Source of the DNA: Chloroflexota bacterium | GTDB lineage: Bacteria; Chloroflexota; Dormibacteria; CF-121 | Reading direction: 5' to 3' | Assembly: GCA_005880615.1 (NCBI GenBank) | Contig: VBID01000122.1 | Span: forward strand, 1 to 56,612 | Length of the DNA stretch: 56,612 bases | In this document: in pieces, positions 37,455 to 45,439 of the stretch | Layout: each line of letters begins with the position of its first letter | Numbering within the stretch: the first letter of the stretch is position 1 | Notes under the pieces: generated by a model | Told to the model about the DNA's origin: nothing | Databases searched by the model: none | The model's input: the letters and a program-made list of their open reading frames with translations, nothing else | Program-made: the position numbers and the translations under genes

Positions 37455-38087
37455 GTGGAATTGGCTGAGCGACTGCCACACGTCCGCTGGATCGGTGGTG
37501 GAAGCGGGGCGGGCAAAACGACGGTCGCTGCGAGACTGGCCGCCGACCACGGACTGCGTCTCTACAGCTGCGATCCCATGCAGTCCGACCATGCTCGCCG
37601 GTCCAACCCCGTCGACCATCCGCTGCTTCACGACTTCCTGGCCATGGACATGGACGAGCGGTGGGTGAACCGCCCGCCATCGGTGATGCTCAAGACGTTC
37701 CACGGATTTCAGGGAGAGGGGTTCCACCTGATCCTGGAGGACCTCCTCGCACTCCCCGAGGAGCCTCCGATCCTGGCCGAGGGCTATAAGCTGCTGCCTC
37801 GGCTGGTTTCACCCCTCCTGAGCGGACCGAATCAGGCCGTTTGGCTCGTTCCCACGCCACCGTTTCGCCGCGTGGCCGTCGAGATGCGGGGATCCACCTG
37901 GGACATCGCGGGGAGGACCAGCAATGCCGAGCGGGCGTTGGTCAACCTGCTGGCCCGTGATGAGCTCTTCACGGGCGAGGTGGTCAAACAGGCGGCTGCC
38001 CTGGCGCTCCGAGTGATCGAGGTCGATGGAACTCTGAGCCTCGAGGACCTCACGATGCGAGTGGCCGAACGCCTCGGCCTGACCTAG
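37455..38087 (+). CDS. P-loop kinase-like protein
   Basis: A 210-aa P-loop protein: Walker A is WIGGGSGAGKTTVAARLA near the N-terminus, followed by LYSCDPMQSDHARR. ILAEGYKLLPRLV lies at the Walker B position, and LARDELFTGEVVKQAAAL is helical. It resembles small-molecule kinases of the AAA_33/zeta-like type, without a clear family. The GTG start directly follows a palindromic repeat whose arm serves as ribosome binding site. It overlaps the convergent efflux gene by 4 nt. Confidence 0.75.
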   Translation: MELAERLPHVRWIGGGSGAGKTTVAARLAADHGLRLYSCDPMQSDHARRSNPVDHPLLHDFLAMDMDERWVNRPPSVMLKTFHGFQGEGFHLILEDLLALPEEPPILAEGYKLLPRLVSPLLSGPNQAVWLVPTPPFRRVAVEMRGSTWDIAGRTSNAERALVNLLARDELFTGEVVKQAAALALRVIEVDGTLSLEDLTMRVAERLGLT

Positions 38088-39388
38088 GCCGAAACATCCG
38101 CCACCCCACCCTCCCCCGCCAGAGGGGAGGACGATTGACCGCGCCCGCGTCGGATCGAGGTCAGCAGTCCTGCCAGGACAGCGCCAACGCCCGAAGTCGC
38201 GATCACGGCCGCCATCGGAAGAGCCGTGCTGATCCCGGCGATGCCAACCAGGGGCGCGCCGGCTGCCCCAATCCCGCTCTGGATCACACCCAGCAGGGCT
38301 GACCCGGTGCCAGCCGCCTCGGGGTGTCTCGACAGGGCCAGCGCCACCGCGTTGGGCACCACGAAGCCGATGCTCGAGACCAGCACAAACAGAGGAGGAA
38401 GCACCGCGGCGAGGCCCAGGCCGCCGATAAGGATCACTGCCAGGAGCGCCAGCCCCGCGACCCCAGTGACCGTGACGCCGACCGTGAGGAGTCGCGCCGG
38501 AGGAATTCGACCCACCAGGCTTCCGTTGATCTGGCTGGTGATGACGAAGCCGAGCGCGTTGAGGCCGAAGATCAGGCTGAACGTTTGGGGTGAGACGTGG
38601 TAGATGCCCTGCAGCACGAATGGAGACCCCGCGATATAGGCGAACATCGCCCCAAACCCCAGCCCACCCGACACCGCATAGCCCAGGAACCAGGTATCGG
38701 CCGCCAGCCTCCGGAAGGTCTGGACGGTGTCGCCCAAGCTGCCGCTTCGACGGCGCTCAACCGGCAACGTCTCCGGCAGCGCCCGGGCTGCGCCGAGCCA
38801 GAGGAGCGCCGTGACTATCGCCAGCGCCAGAAAAATACCGTGCCAGGAGGTAAACCGCAAGATCTGAGCGCCCAACACCGGCGCCAGGATCGGTGCGATC
38901 CCAAAGATCAGGATCAGCCGGGAGAAGTAGCGCGCGGCGGCGGAGCCCGTGTAGAGGTCGCGCACGATCGCCCGGGCGATGACAATCCCGGCCGCGCCGG
39001 CTAAACCCTGCAGCAACCGCAGGGCCACCAGGATGGGCGCCGTGGGAGCGACCGCGCAGAGCAGCGATGCCAGCACGTATCCGGCCACCCCGATCAAGAG
39101 CGGCCGGCGCCGTCCCAAGGCGTCGCTCACCGGCCCGGCGACCACCTGGCCGATGGCCAGCCCGATCAAGCACGCCGTTAGGGTCAGCTGGATCAGCGAC
39201 TCACTGGCGGCCAGGTCCCGCCCAATTGCCGGAAGGGCAGGCAGATACATATCGATCGAGAGCGGTCCGAAGGCTGTCAGCCCCCCGAGTAGGACAAACA
39301 GGCGTGCCCGCCCGAGGGCGGTCATCGAATCGGCCACTGCGGAGCTTGGGCGGCGCGCCGCATCAGCCGCCGGCGGGCGGGCTGCCAT
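38084..39388 (-). CDS. Bcr/CflA family drug-resistance MFS transporter
   Basis: A 434-aa, 12-helix major facilitator of the Bcr/CflA (DHA1) group, which exports drugs in exchange for protons. Typical: FGPLSIDMYLPALPAIGRDL after helix 1, motif A GQVVAGPVSDALGRRRPLLI between helices 2 and 3, RLLQGLAGAAGIVIARAIVR (helix 4) and GIAPILAPVLGAQIL (motif C region, helix 5). The N-terminus is a short Ala/Arg-rich tail. The last ~18 residues (GQSSSPLAGEGGVADVSA) are encoded by a palindromic repeat that has extended or replaced the native end. Confidence 0.93.
   Translation of the reverse strand: MAARPPAADAARRPSSAVADSMTALGRARLFVLLGGLTAFGPLSIDMYLPALPAIGRDLAASESLIQLTLTACLIGLAIGQVVAGPVSDALGRRRPLLIGVAGYVLASLLCAVAPTAPILVALRLLQGLAGAAGIVIARAIVRDLYTGSAAARYFSRLILIFGIAPILAPVLGAQILRFTSWHGIFLALAIVTALLWLGAARALPETLPVERRRSGSLGDTVQTFRRLAADTWFLGYAVSGGLGFGAMFAYIAGSPFVLQGIYHVSPQTFSLIFGLNALGFVITSQINGSLVGRIPPARLLTVGVTVTGVAGLALLAVILIGGLGLAAVLPPLFVLVSSIGFVVPNAVALALSRHPEAAGTGSALLGVIQSGIGAAGAPLVGIAGISTALPMAAVIATSGVGAVLAGLLTSIRRGRGQSSSPLAGEGGVADVSA
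38099..38127. repeat. palindromic repeat inside the 3' end of the efflux gene
   Basis: CCACCCCACCCTCCCCCGCC followed by AGAGGGGAGGA is a variant of the dispersed element. It lies within the last codons of the MFS gene and is translated as SPLAGEGGVAD. Confidence 0.6.
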
Positions 39389-39436
39389 TAGTGGTTAGAA
39401 CCCGCCGGGCGGCGAAATGATTCCGGAAAAGTCGGG

Positions 39437-40588
39437 CTATGACTTGGGTATTTCCTTCTTTGGATCGATGAACGGCTTCGGCACGACCACGGCTTCGCGC
39501 TCGCCCCATGGCGTGCGCACCGGGAGGCCGGTGCCAGCCGCGGTGTGCGGCACGGACAGCATCGCGTAACCGATGTTCTTCTTCAGACGCGGAGAATGGA
39601 TCGCGGACGTGACGTGGCCGACCGGACGGCCGTCGTACCGGACCTCCCACTTGGTCTCATTGAACTCGATCGGGTCGCCGGCAATCTCCACCCCGACCAG
39701 TTGCCGGGTCATCGGCTCCCCTTTGATCCTGTTGAGGGCGGCCTTGCCGATGAAGTCGGCCTCCTGATCGAGATCAACCATCCAGCTCAGTCCGACCTGG
39801 AACGGATTGTCCGCCAGGGTCATGTCCGCACCGTAGTTGAGAATGCCTGCCTCGATGCGCCGGATGTCGGAGGGTCCGGTGGGCCGCAGCTGGTAGGGCT
39901 TGCCAGCGTCCATCACCCGATCCCAGAGATCCAGGCCCCGACTGCCGTCCCGGAGGTAGAGCTCGTACCCGATCTCGCCAGTCCAGCCGGTTCGAGTCAC
40001 CACCACAGGAATCCCGTTGAGCTGGGTGTCTCGGAGGTAGTAGTACGGCATCGATGCCACCGCTTCGCCGAAGAGGTCGCGGACGAGCGGCTTGGACTTG
40101 GGACCCTGCAACTGAAGTGGCCAGACGTCGGGTTCACCGATGTCGACGCGCAGGCCCCCATGGACCGCCACCCCTTTGGCCCAAAGCAGGACGTCGCTGT
40201 CGGCCAGCGACAGCCAGAAACGGTCCTCCGCCAGCCGGAGCAGAACCGGATCGTTGATAATGCCGCCATCCTCAGTGGTGATCAGCACGTATTTGCCCTG
40301 CCCAACCTGGCAGCGGCTCAGGTCACGCGGCGTGAGCCGCTGCACCAACCGGAGGGCATCAGGCCCCGTGATTTCGACCTGCCGTTCCACCCCGACGTCC
40401 CAGATGGCCACATGCTCGATCAGGTGGTAGTACTCGTCCACCGGGTCGGCGTAATAGCTCGGAAGGAAGGTGTGATTGTAGACCGTGTATGCCTGGCAGC
40501 CGTGGCGCTGGGTAGCCTCGAAATACGGCGAGCGCCGGAGACGAGCGCCGCGCTGGATCTGGCGCATGTCAAATTGGACGGACCGCAT
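39437..40588 (-). CDS. GcvT-family aminomethyltransferase, DmdA-like
   Basis: A 383-aa tetrahydrofolate-dependent enzyme of the GcvT family. It resembles dimethylsulfoniopropionate demethylase DmdA more than glycine-cleavage T-protein: RRSPYFEATQRHGCQAYTVY with NHTFLP, EHVAIWDVGVERQVEITGPD, QRLTPRDLSRCQVGQGKYVL, GGIINDPVLLRLAEDRFWLS with LADSDVLLWAKG, TRTGWTGEIGYELYL and RIEAGILNYGADMTLADNPF. These match what I remember of Pelagibacter DmdA block by block, but other methoxy or methyl-sulfur demethylases share them. Start ATG 40588 follows TATGCT by 6 nt (leaderless pattern). No gcvH or gcvP is near, so a glycine-cleavage role is unlikely. Confidence 0.82.
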   Translation of the reverse strand: MRSVQFDMRQIQRGARLRRSPYFEATQRHGCQAYTVYNHTFLPSYYADPVDEYYHLIEHVAIWDVGVERQVEITGPDALRLVQRLTPRDLSRCQVGQGKYVLITTEDGGIINDPVLLRLAEDRFWLSLADSDVLLWAKGVAVHGGLRVDIGEPDVWPLQLQGPKSKPLVRDLFGEAVASMPYYYLRDTQLNGIPVVVTRTGWTGEIGYELYLRDGSRGLDLWDRVMDAGKPYQLRPTGPSDIRRIEAGILNYGADMTLADNPFQVGLSWMVDLDQEADFIGKAALNRIKGEPMTRQLVGVEIAGDPIEFNETKWEVRYDGRPVGHVTSAIHSPRLKKNIGYAMLSVPHTAAGTGLPVRTPWGEREAVVVPKPFIDPKKEIPKS

Positions 40589-40616
40589 GCGAGCAGCATA
40601 ACGGCCCCGCCCGCGA

Positions 40617-41291
40617 CTAGAGCTTTCCGTAGACAGGGATGACGGCGCCGGTGACGGCCTGAGCCTCGTCACTGCAGAGGAACGCGATCACTGCGGCGAT
40701 CGCCTCCGGCGCCACGGCCTTCGCGAGCAGCTGGGCGGGGAGGTCGCGACGATTGGTTGGGGTATCGATCAATGCCGGCACGACGGCATTGACCCGAACG
40801 CCCGTGTCCTTGAGCTCTTCCGCCAGCACCTCGGTGAGCTTGACCACCGCGGCCTTCGCAATCGCATAGGCCGCGGCCCCGCGCTCGGCTCGCAGCCCGG
40901 AACGCGACGACACGTTGACGATGGCGCCACCGCCGGCACGCACCATCCTGGCAGCCGCGGCCCGCGACGACAGCCAGGCCGTGGTCAGGTTGAGGTCAAG
41001 CATGAACCGGTAGTCCTCGGGCGGCGTGTCGACCACCGTTCCGCCGCGATAGCCGCCAGTAGCGTTCACCACCCACCGGGGGATCGTCCCGGCCTTGTCC
41101 AAGCGCGCCCAGACGGCGTCCACGTCTTCGGGGCGGGTCAGGTCCGCAACCTCTGGCGTGACCCCGGTGAGCCTGGCCAGCTCATCACGCGAGCGGGCGA
41201 CGGCGATGACCTGGTCACCGCGCCTGAGGAAGGCAGCGACCACGGCTGGTCCGAGTCCGCCGGTCGCGCCGCACACCATGGCGATGCTCAT
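40617..41291 (-). CDS. short-chain dehydrogenase/reductase
   Basis: A 224-aa [23 protein letters not shown] is the cofactor motif (GATGGLG), NATGGYRGG takes the NNAG place, [20 protein letters not shown] with [17 protein letters not shown] gives the Ser-Tyr-Lys triad, and [17 protein letters not shown] follows. The end [18 protein letters not shown] is like FabG-type enzymes. The substrate is unknown. It is upstream of the DmdA-like gene on the same strand, 28 nt from its start, so they may be cotranscribed. Confidence 0.9.
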   Translation of the reverse strand: MSIAMVCGATGGLGPAVVAAFLRRGDQVIAVARSRDELARLTGVTPEVADLTRPEDVDAVWARLDKAGTIPRWVVNATGGYRGGTVVDTPPEDYRFMLDLNLTTAWLSSRAAAARMVRAGGGAIVNVSSRSGLRAERGAAAYAIAKAAVVKLTEVLAEELKDTGVRVNAVVPALIDTPTNRRDLPAQLLAKAVAPEAIAAVIAFLCSDEAQAVTGAVIPVYGKL

Positions 41292-41362
41292 CTGGCTCTA
41301 CTCATCTCGCGGTTTGCTGGCCGAAGGTCGCGCAGACGATACTCCATAGACTGGAGGTGACA

Positions 41363-41890
41363 ATGATCTCATTTGCGCTCCTGATTCTTCGCCTGGTGGC
41401 GGGCCTGACCCTGGCCGCCCACGGCGCCCAGAAACTCCTGGGCTGGTTCGGCGGCGGCGGGATCACCGGGACCCGCGGCTTTGTCACCCGGCTGCAGTTT
41501 CGACCGACCGAGCTGTGGACCTGGGCCGTCATCCTGGGCGAGTTCGGCGGCGGGCTCCTGATTGCCCTCGGGTTGCTGAGCCCCGTCGGCAACTTCGGCG
41601 TCATGGGAGCCATGGCCATCGCCATCTGGGTCGTCCATCGGCCGAAGGGCTTCTTTAACGGGAAGGGCGGGATCGAATTCCCGCTGCAGCTCGCCACCGT
41701 CGCGCTGGTCCTCAGCCTCACGGGGCCTGGCCCATACTCGGTGGATAGTTTGCTCGGCATTTCGCTGCCCGAACCGGTGGCATGGATCGTTCTCGCGGTC
41801 GGGCTCACCATCGGTGTCGCGGCCGCACTCGCGAGTCGGCGGCAGAGCACTCCCCAGAGTACGGCGCCCGCCGCTGGGCCGGGCAGCTAG
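41363..41890 (+). CDS. DoxX family membrane protein
   Basis: A 175-aa protein with four membrane helices: ALLILRLVAGLTLAAHGAQK with LLGWFGGGG (the DoxX signature GxxKLxGWFGG), WAVILGEFGGGLLIALGLLS, VMGAMAIAIWVVHRPKGFF and FPLQLATVALVLSLTGPG. An extra C-terminal helix and Pro/Ser tail follow. DoxX proteins are linked to quinone or thiosulfate oxidation and oxidative stress, but most have no assigned reaction. GGAGG lies 6 nt before ATG 41363, which I prefer over GTG 41357. Confidence 0.9.
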   Translation: MISFALLILRLVAGLTLAAHGAQKLLGWFGGGGITGTRGFVTRLQFRPTELWTWAVILGEFGGGLLIALGLLSPVGNFGVMGAMAIAIWVVHRPKGFFNGKGGIEFPLQLATVALVLSLTGPGPYSVDSLLGISLPEPVAWIVLAVGLTIGVAAALASRRQSTPQSTAPAAGPGS

Positions 41891-41894
41891 ACAA

Positions 41895-43445
41895 TTAGCA
41901 GACGATGACGCCGTGCCACGGGTTTAGGGTCAGACTTCCGCGGGCGGCCTCCCCTTCTCGCTGGCGGTCGGTCGTGATGCGAACCACGCCGTTGACACCG
42001 TCCACCCGGACCTCGGCGTCCGACAGGTTGAGCGCGATGGTGGTGCCTCTACCTCGGTGCCAGGCCCAAACCCCCGATGGCCCGGGTAGGGAGGCGTAGG
42101 CCCCGCTGCGCAGGTCCGGCGATGTCCGGCGGAAAGCAATCAGGTCGCGCACGAAAGAGAGGACCGATCCGGGGTCGCGACGCTGATCCGCCACGTTGAC
42201 CGCCTTCACATCACCAAGCGGTTGCCAGGGCCGCGCCGTCGCGGTGGTGAAGCCGGCTCCGGGTCCCGATGTCCATGGCGTCGGGGTGCGCTCCGGGTCG
42301 CGGCTTCGACCGTTGCCGGCGCCCGCCCAATCCTGGATGTCCGCCAGGGCGATCGGCGTGTCGCGCATCCCGATCTCATCGCCGTAATAGAGAAAGGGCG
42401 TGCCCCGCAGAGTGAGCAGGCCCAGCAGCGCACAGCGGGCTTTGGCCTCGTCGCCATCGCACCAGCGAGTTGGAAACCGCGACATGTCATGGTTGGAGGC
42501 CGTATAGACCGGCCAGGCGGTGGTCGGGAGGGCTTTCTCGGTGGCCTCGATCACCCCGCGCAGCGCCTGTGCCTGGAACGGCGCCTCCGCGAAGGCGAAA
42601 TTGAAGGCCAGGTGGAGCTGGTCGTTGGCGCCGTAGTAGGCTGCCAGATCAGCCACCTGCGGCACGCCCGTCTCGCCAATGAGAATCGGCGGTGGGGAAT
42701 ATCCGTTGGCCAGACGTCGCCAGCGTTGGAAAACCTCGTGCACTTCCGGCTGGTTGGCGTTGTAGGTTATCGGCGGGCCCTGGCCGGAGACTGGAGGGTT
42801 GTCCCGCAGCTGGCGATCCTTGACGATCGCATTCGCGACATCGATCCGAAAGCCGGCCACGCCCCGGTCGAACCAGAAGCGAAGAATATCGTCGAAGGCG
42901 TCGCGCACATCGGGGTTCCACCAGTTGAGATCGGGTTGCTCGGGCAGGAACTGGTGCAGGTAGTACTGGCCTGTCATGCCGTCGAGGCTCCAGGCGGGGC
43001 CGCCAAACGCGCTCACCCAGTTGTTGGGCAGCCCGCCATCCGGCATGGGATCGGCCCAGACATACCGGTCTCGGTGGCGGGCCCGACGGGATGTCCGAGC
43101 ATCGAGGAACCAGGGATGCTGGTCGCTCGTATGGTTGGGTACCAGGTCCAGGATCACGCGGATGCCGCGCCGGCCGGCTTCGGCGATGAGCTCGTCCGCC
43201 GTACCCAGGTCGCCGAGGACCGGTTGGACCCGACAGTAGTCGGCCACGTCGTAGCCAAAGTCCTTGTCCGGTGAGACGGTGATCGGGTTCAGCCAGATCC
43301 CGTCGATGCCCAGCCACTGGAGGTAGTCGAGGTGGGCGATCACGCCGCGCAGGTCGCCGATCCCATCCCCGTTCGAGTCGGCGAATGACCGCGGGTAAAT
43401 CTGGTACAGGACGCCCTCGCGCCACCAGGCGGCTGGATCAGCCAT
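41895..43445 (-). CDS. GH13 alpha-glucosidase / oligo-1,6-glucosidase-like
   Basis: A 516-aa GH13 enzyme: WWREGVLYQIYPRSFADSNG with DGIGDLRG (start of the TIM barrel), DLVPNHTSDQHPWF (region I), GFRIDVANAIVKD (nucleophile Asp, region II), PILIGETGVP (acid/base Glu, region III) and YTASNHDMSRFPTRW (transition-state Asp, region IV). SPDKDFGYDVADYCRVQPVL and TPFLYYGDEIGMRDTP fit alpha-glucosidases and related transferases. It probably splits glucose from maltose-type or isomaltose-type sugars in the cytoplasm; no signal peptide is seen. It starts at ATG 43445, overlapping the grpB stop by 8 nt. Confidence 0.93.
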   Translation of the reverse strand: MADPAAWWREGVLYQIYPRSFADSNGDGIGDLRGVIAHLDYLQWLGIDGIWLNPITVSPDKDFGYDVADYCRVQPVLGDLGTADELIAEAGRRGIRVILDLVPNHTSDQHPWFLDARTSRRARHRDRYVWADPMPDGGLPNNWVSAFGGPAWSLDGMTGQYYLHQFLPEQPDLNWWNPDVRDAFDDILRFWFDRGVAGFRIDVANAIVKDRQLRDNPPVSGQGPPITYNANQPEVHEVFQRWRRLANGYSPPPILIGETGVPQVADLAAYYGANDQLHLAFNFAFAEAPFQAQALRGVIEATEKALPTTAWPVYTASNHDMSRFPTRWCDGDEAKARCALLGLLTLRGTPFLYYGDEIGMRDTPIALADIQDWAGAGNGRSRDPERTPTPWTSGPGAGFTTATARPWQPLGDVKAVNVADQRRDPGSVLSFVRDLIAFRRTSPDLRSGAYASLPGPSGVWAWHRGRGTTIALNLSDAEVRVDGVNGVVRITTDRQREGEAARGSLTLNPWHGVIVC

Positions 43446-44013
43446 CCGACGGGCCAGGGTGCCAGCCGGTTCGCCCGGCCCATTCCTCGGCCGCCACCAT
43501 GATGAGGTCGGTGGCGGGGTCCTTGATGTCCGCGTAGACATCGGTGTCCAGGGACAGGTGGGCAAGCCGGCGCTTGAGCGTGGCATACGAGGTCGCCGCC
43601 TCGGTGTGCGCCCGCAGGTAGTCGCGAAAGAGCAAGGAGTAGCGTTGATTGGGCCGCCCGTCGACCCGCAGGTGCAGGTTCAGCCGGCGCTGCCCGGGAC
43701 CCTCGACCATCAGTCGTTTGGCCCAGTCGGCCGCCGGACCGTCCCGTCCAGGCGGACGATGATCGCGGTTAATCGTGTGCGGCACGAACCCGGCCGCCCG
43801 CAGGGGCTCGACCAGAGCCGCCTCCGGATCCAGGGCCGCCACCGACACCTGCACGTCGATCACGTCCTTGGCCGCCAATCGGGGGACCGCTGTGGAGCCG
43901 ATGTGGTCGATCCGCAGGGCGAGTGGCCCCAGGGCCCGCCTGATGTCGGCCGCGACGGCCACGAATTCGCGCGGCCAGTTGGCATCGTAGGGGACGATCC
44001 GGGCCAGGGCCAT
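43438..44013 (-). CDS. GrpB family protein (UPF0157)
   Basis: A 191-aa nucleotidyltransferase-like protein of the GrpB family: ARIVPYDANWPREFVAVAAD, LRIDHIGSTAVPRLAAKDVI with DVQVSVA, RLNLHLRVDGRPNQRYSLLF, then RDYLRAHTEAATSYATLKRR. The function is uncertain; some members are fused to dephospho-CoA kinase. I chose the ATG giving MALARIVPYD (44013), with TACTTT 7 nt upstream as a leaderless -10 box, rather than the longer start at 44034. It is followed by the GH13 gene in the same operon. Confidence 0.9.
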   Translation of the reverse strand: MALARIVPYDANWPREFVAVAADIRRALGPLALRIDHIGSTAVPRLAAKDVIDVQVSVAALDPEAALVEPLRAAGFVPHTINRDHRPPGRDGPAADWAKRLMVEGPGQRRLNLHLRVDGRPNQRYSLLFRDYLRAHTEAATSYATLKRRLAHLSLDTDVYADIKDPATDLIMVAAEEWAGRTGWHPGPSDG

Positions 44014-44051
44014 TCGGAATAAAGTACTGGACAAGCAGAGTTCTCGGAGAC

Positions 44052-44333
44052 ATGAAGGCTATTTGGAACGATGTCACCTTGGCCGAAAGCGATGCCACCA
44101 TTGAGGTGGAGGGCAACCAGTACTTCCCGCCCGACACCATCAGGCGCCAGTACTTCCAGGAGACCCCGACCCACACCACCTGTGCCTGGAAGGGGCTGGC
44201 CAGCTACTACACCGTCACCGTCGATGGCAAGACCAACCCGGATGCGGCGTGGTTCTACCCGGATCCCAAGCCGGCCGCTGCCGAGATCAAGGACTACGTC
44301 GCCTTCTGGAAAGGCGTTCGGGTCCAGCCGTAG
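44052..44333 (+). CDS. DUF427 domain protein
   Basis: A 93-aa protein of the DUF427 (NTP_transf_9) family: MKAIWNDVTLAESDATIEVE, GNQYFPPDTIRRQYFQETPT, HTTCAWKGLASYYTVTVDGK and DAAWFYPDPKPAAAEIKDYV with AFWKGVRV. The fold is a small beta barrel; the function is unknown. CGGAGAC lies before the ATG. It is followed after 9 nt by the candidate selenocysteine rhodanese, so the two are probably cotranscribed. Confidence 0.92.
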   Translation: MKAIWNDVTLAESDATIEVEGNQYFPPDTIRRQYFQETPTHTTCAWKGLASYYTVTVDGKTNPDAAWFYPDPKPAAAEIKDYVAFWKGVRVQP

Positions 44334-44342
44334 GCCGCGCCG

Positions 44343-44792
44343 ATGATTGAGTATCGGGTCTCGCCAGGCCAGGCGAAGGCGCAACTGGACAACGGCGAGG
44401 CCATTGCGCTCGACGTGACCAGCTCGCTGGTCTATCCAGCCGTCAATGGCCGGATCCCGGGCGCCATGCGCGTCCCGCCCGAGCCCATCCTCCGTGGCAT
44501 CGCCCGCCGAGCGCCCTCCTCGGAGGTCATGGTGCACTTCCCAGCCCTGCCCGATGGGCGGCCGATTCTCGCCTACTGCACCTGACCCGACGAGAAAACC
44601 AGCGCCCGTGTGGCGCAATTCTTGCGGCGGCAGGGCCGAGACGCCTGGGCGCTGCAGGGCGGCCTGGCGGCCTGGCGCGCGGCGGGCTACCCGATGGAGC
44701 CCAAAGCGGTAACCGCTCCACTACCGGCGCACGACGCCGATTGCCCCGACTGTGATCAGCCGGTTGAGCAGCACCAGTTGGTAGCGACCTAG
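44343..44792 (+). CDS. rhodanese-domain protein, candidate selenoprotein (TGA at the catalytic position)
   Basis: From ATG 44343 the frame encodes MIEYRVSPGQAKAQLDNGEA, IALDVTSSLVYPAVNGRIPG and GRPILAYCT, then TGA at codon 81 (44583-44585), then in the same frame PDEKTSARVAQFLRRQGRDA, WALQGGLAAWRAAGYP, to a stop at 44790-44792. Single-domain rhodaneses have VLYCTCPDExTSARVA here, so the TGA takes the place of the persulfide-carrying Cys. Both halves are otherwise intact (149 codons). I infer selenocysteine. A hairpin with a 5-bp stem lies 17-31 nt downstream. The tail has a CPDC pair (DADCPDCDQPVEQHQ) that may bind metal. The alternative is a TGC-to-TGA nonsense change. It follows DUF427 by 9 nt. 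Confidence 0.72.
44602..44616 (+). promoter_or_regulatory. candidate SECIS hairpin in the rhodanese gene
   Basis: GCGCC-CGTGT-GGCGC forms a 5-bp GC stem with a five-base loop that begins 21 nt after the TGA and has G at its second position. Loop distance and G near the loop start agree with the bacterial SECIS consensus, though the stem is shorter than in the methyltransferase gene. Confidence 0.5.
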
Positions 44793-44802
44793 CGGAGCTG
44801 CG

Positions 44803-44866
44803 GAAGCTGCCCCTCCCCTGAGGGGAGGGGACGATAATTCGCCGCTCCCCAGAGGGAGCGGGATAG
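44803..44866. repeat. two small palindromes of the dispersed repeat family
   Basis: GCCCCTCCCCTGAGGGGAGG and, further on, CGCTCCCCAGAGGGAGCGG lie between the convergent rhodanese and lipoprotein genes. Each is a short perfect or near-perfect hairpin and may serve as a transcript 3' end. Confidence 0.55.
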
Positions 44867-44870
44867 AAGT

Positions 44871-45344
44871 CTAGTAGTTGGGCTTGGCCGCGCTCGGGGC
44901 CACAGGAAGAGCGGGGGTCGCGACAAACCATTTGCCACCGATACCCTGACCGAGCGCGTCGGCCTGAGCGCGGTCCCTGGCAAACATGTACAGCGGATGC
45001 CCGTTGTAGAGAATCTGCTTCCCGTTGGCCCCATTTAGGACGGTCAGCTTGCCGGGGAGGGTGGGCGATGCCGAGGGCGTGTCGGATGTGGCAATCAGCG
45101 GCGGCCAGTTCGTGGCGCAGGCGCCCGTGCAGGCTACCTTGGCCGACGTGTCCTGGGTGAAGTAGTAGAGCGTCAGTCCCATCGGATTCTTTAACACCGT
45201 CACGGACTTCCCGGCGACCGTGATGCTGGCCGTCGTGATGTCGGGAGCACCAGCCGGTGACGTCGTACCGGTGGCAGGCGTCCCGCCACAGGCCGCGAGC
45301 GTGAGGCTTGCGACCAGAAGTGCTGGCCAGATCAGATGTTTCAT
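44871..45344 (-). CDS. lipoprotein with secreted repeat of unknown function (PF03640-like)
   Basis: A 157-aa lipoprotein with signal and lipobox LTLAAC (Cys19). The mature part has ITVAGKSVTVLKNPMGLTLY, YFTQDTSAKVACTGACATNW with PPL, and LYNGHPLYMFARDRAQADAL. The pattern 'G.tLY.f..D....saC.g.Ca..WPP' is that of the lipoprotein_15/COG4315 repeats, here in two copies. The role is unknown; the conserved Cys pair (CTGAC) may form a disulfide. It is divergent from the YcaQ-like gene. Confidence 0.9.
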   Translation of the reverse strand: MKHLIWPALLVASLTLAACGGTPATGTTSPAGAPDITTASITVAGKSVTVLKNPMGLTLYYFTQDTSAKVACTGACATNWPPLIATSDTPSASPTLPGKLTVLNGANGKQILYNGHPLYMFARDRAQADALGQGIGGKWFVATPALPVAPSAAKPNY

Positions 45345-45439
45345 TCGTGGATGGCACCGCCCATGCTCTAGAAGGTACGTCTGCCGGTTACGGCCACCAA
45401 CTTCGCGCGTTTGTTCGTATCCTTCCTGATGCCTTGACT

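Noticed and set aside
44610-44792. Separate small gene starting at GTG 44610
   Set aside because: It is the C-terminal half of the rhodanese domain, in frame with the part before the TGA.
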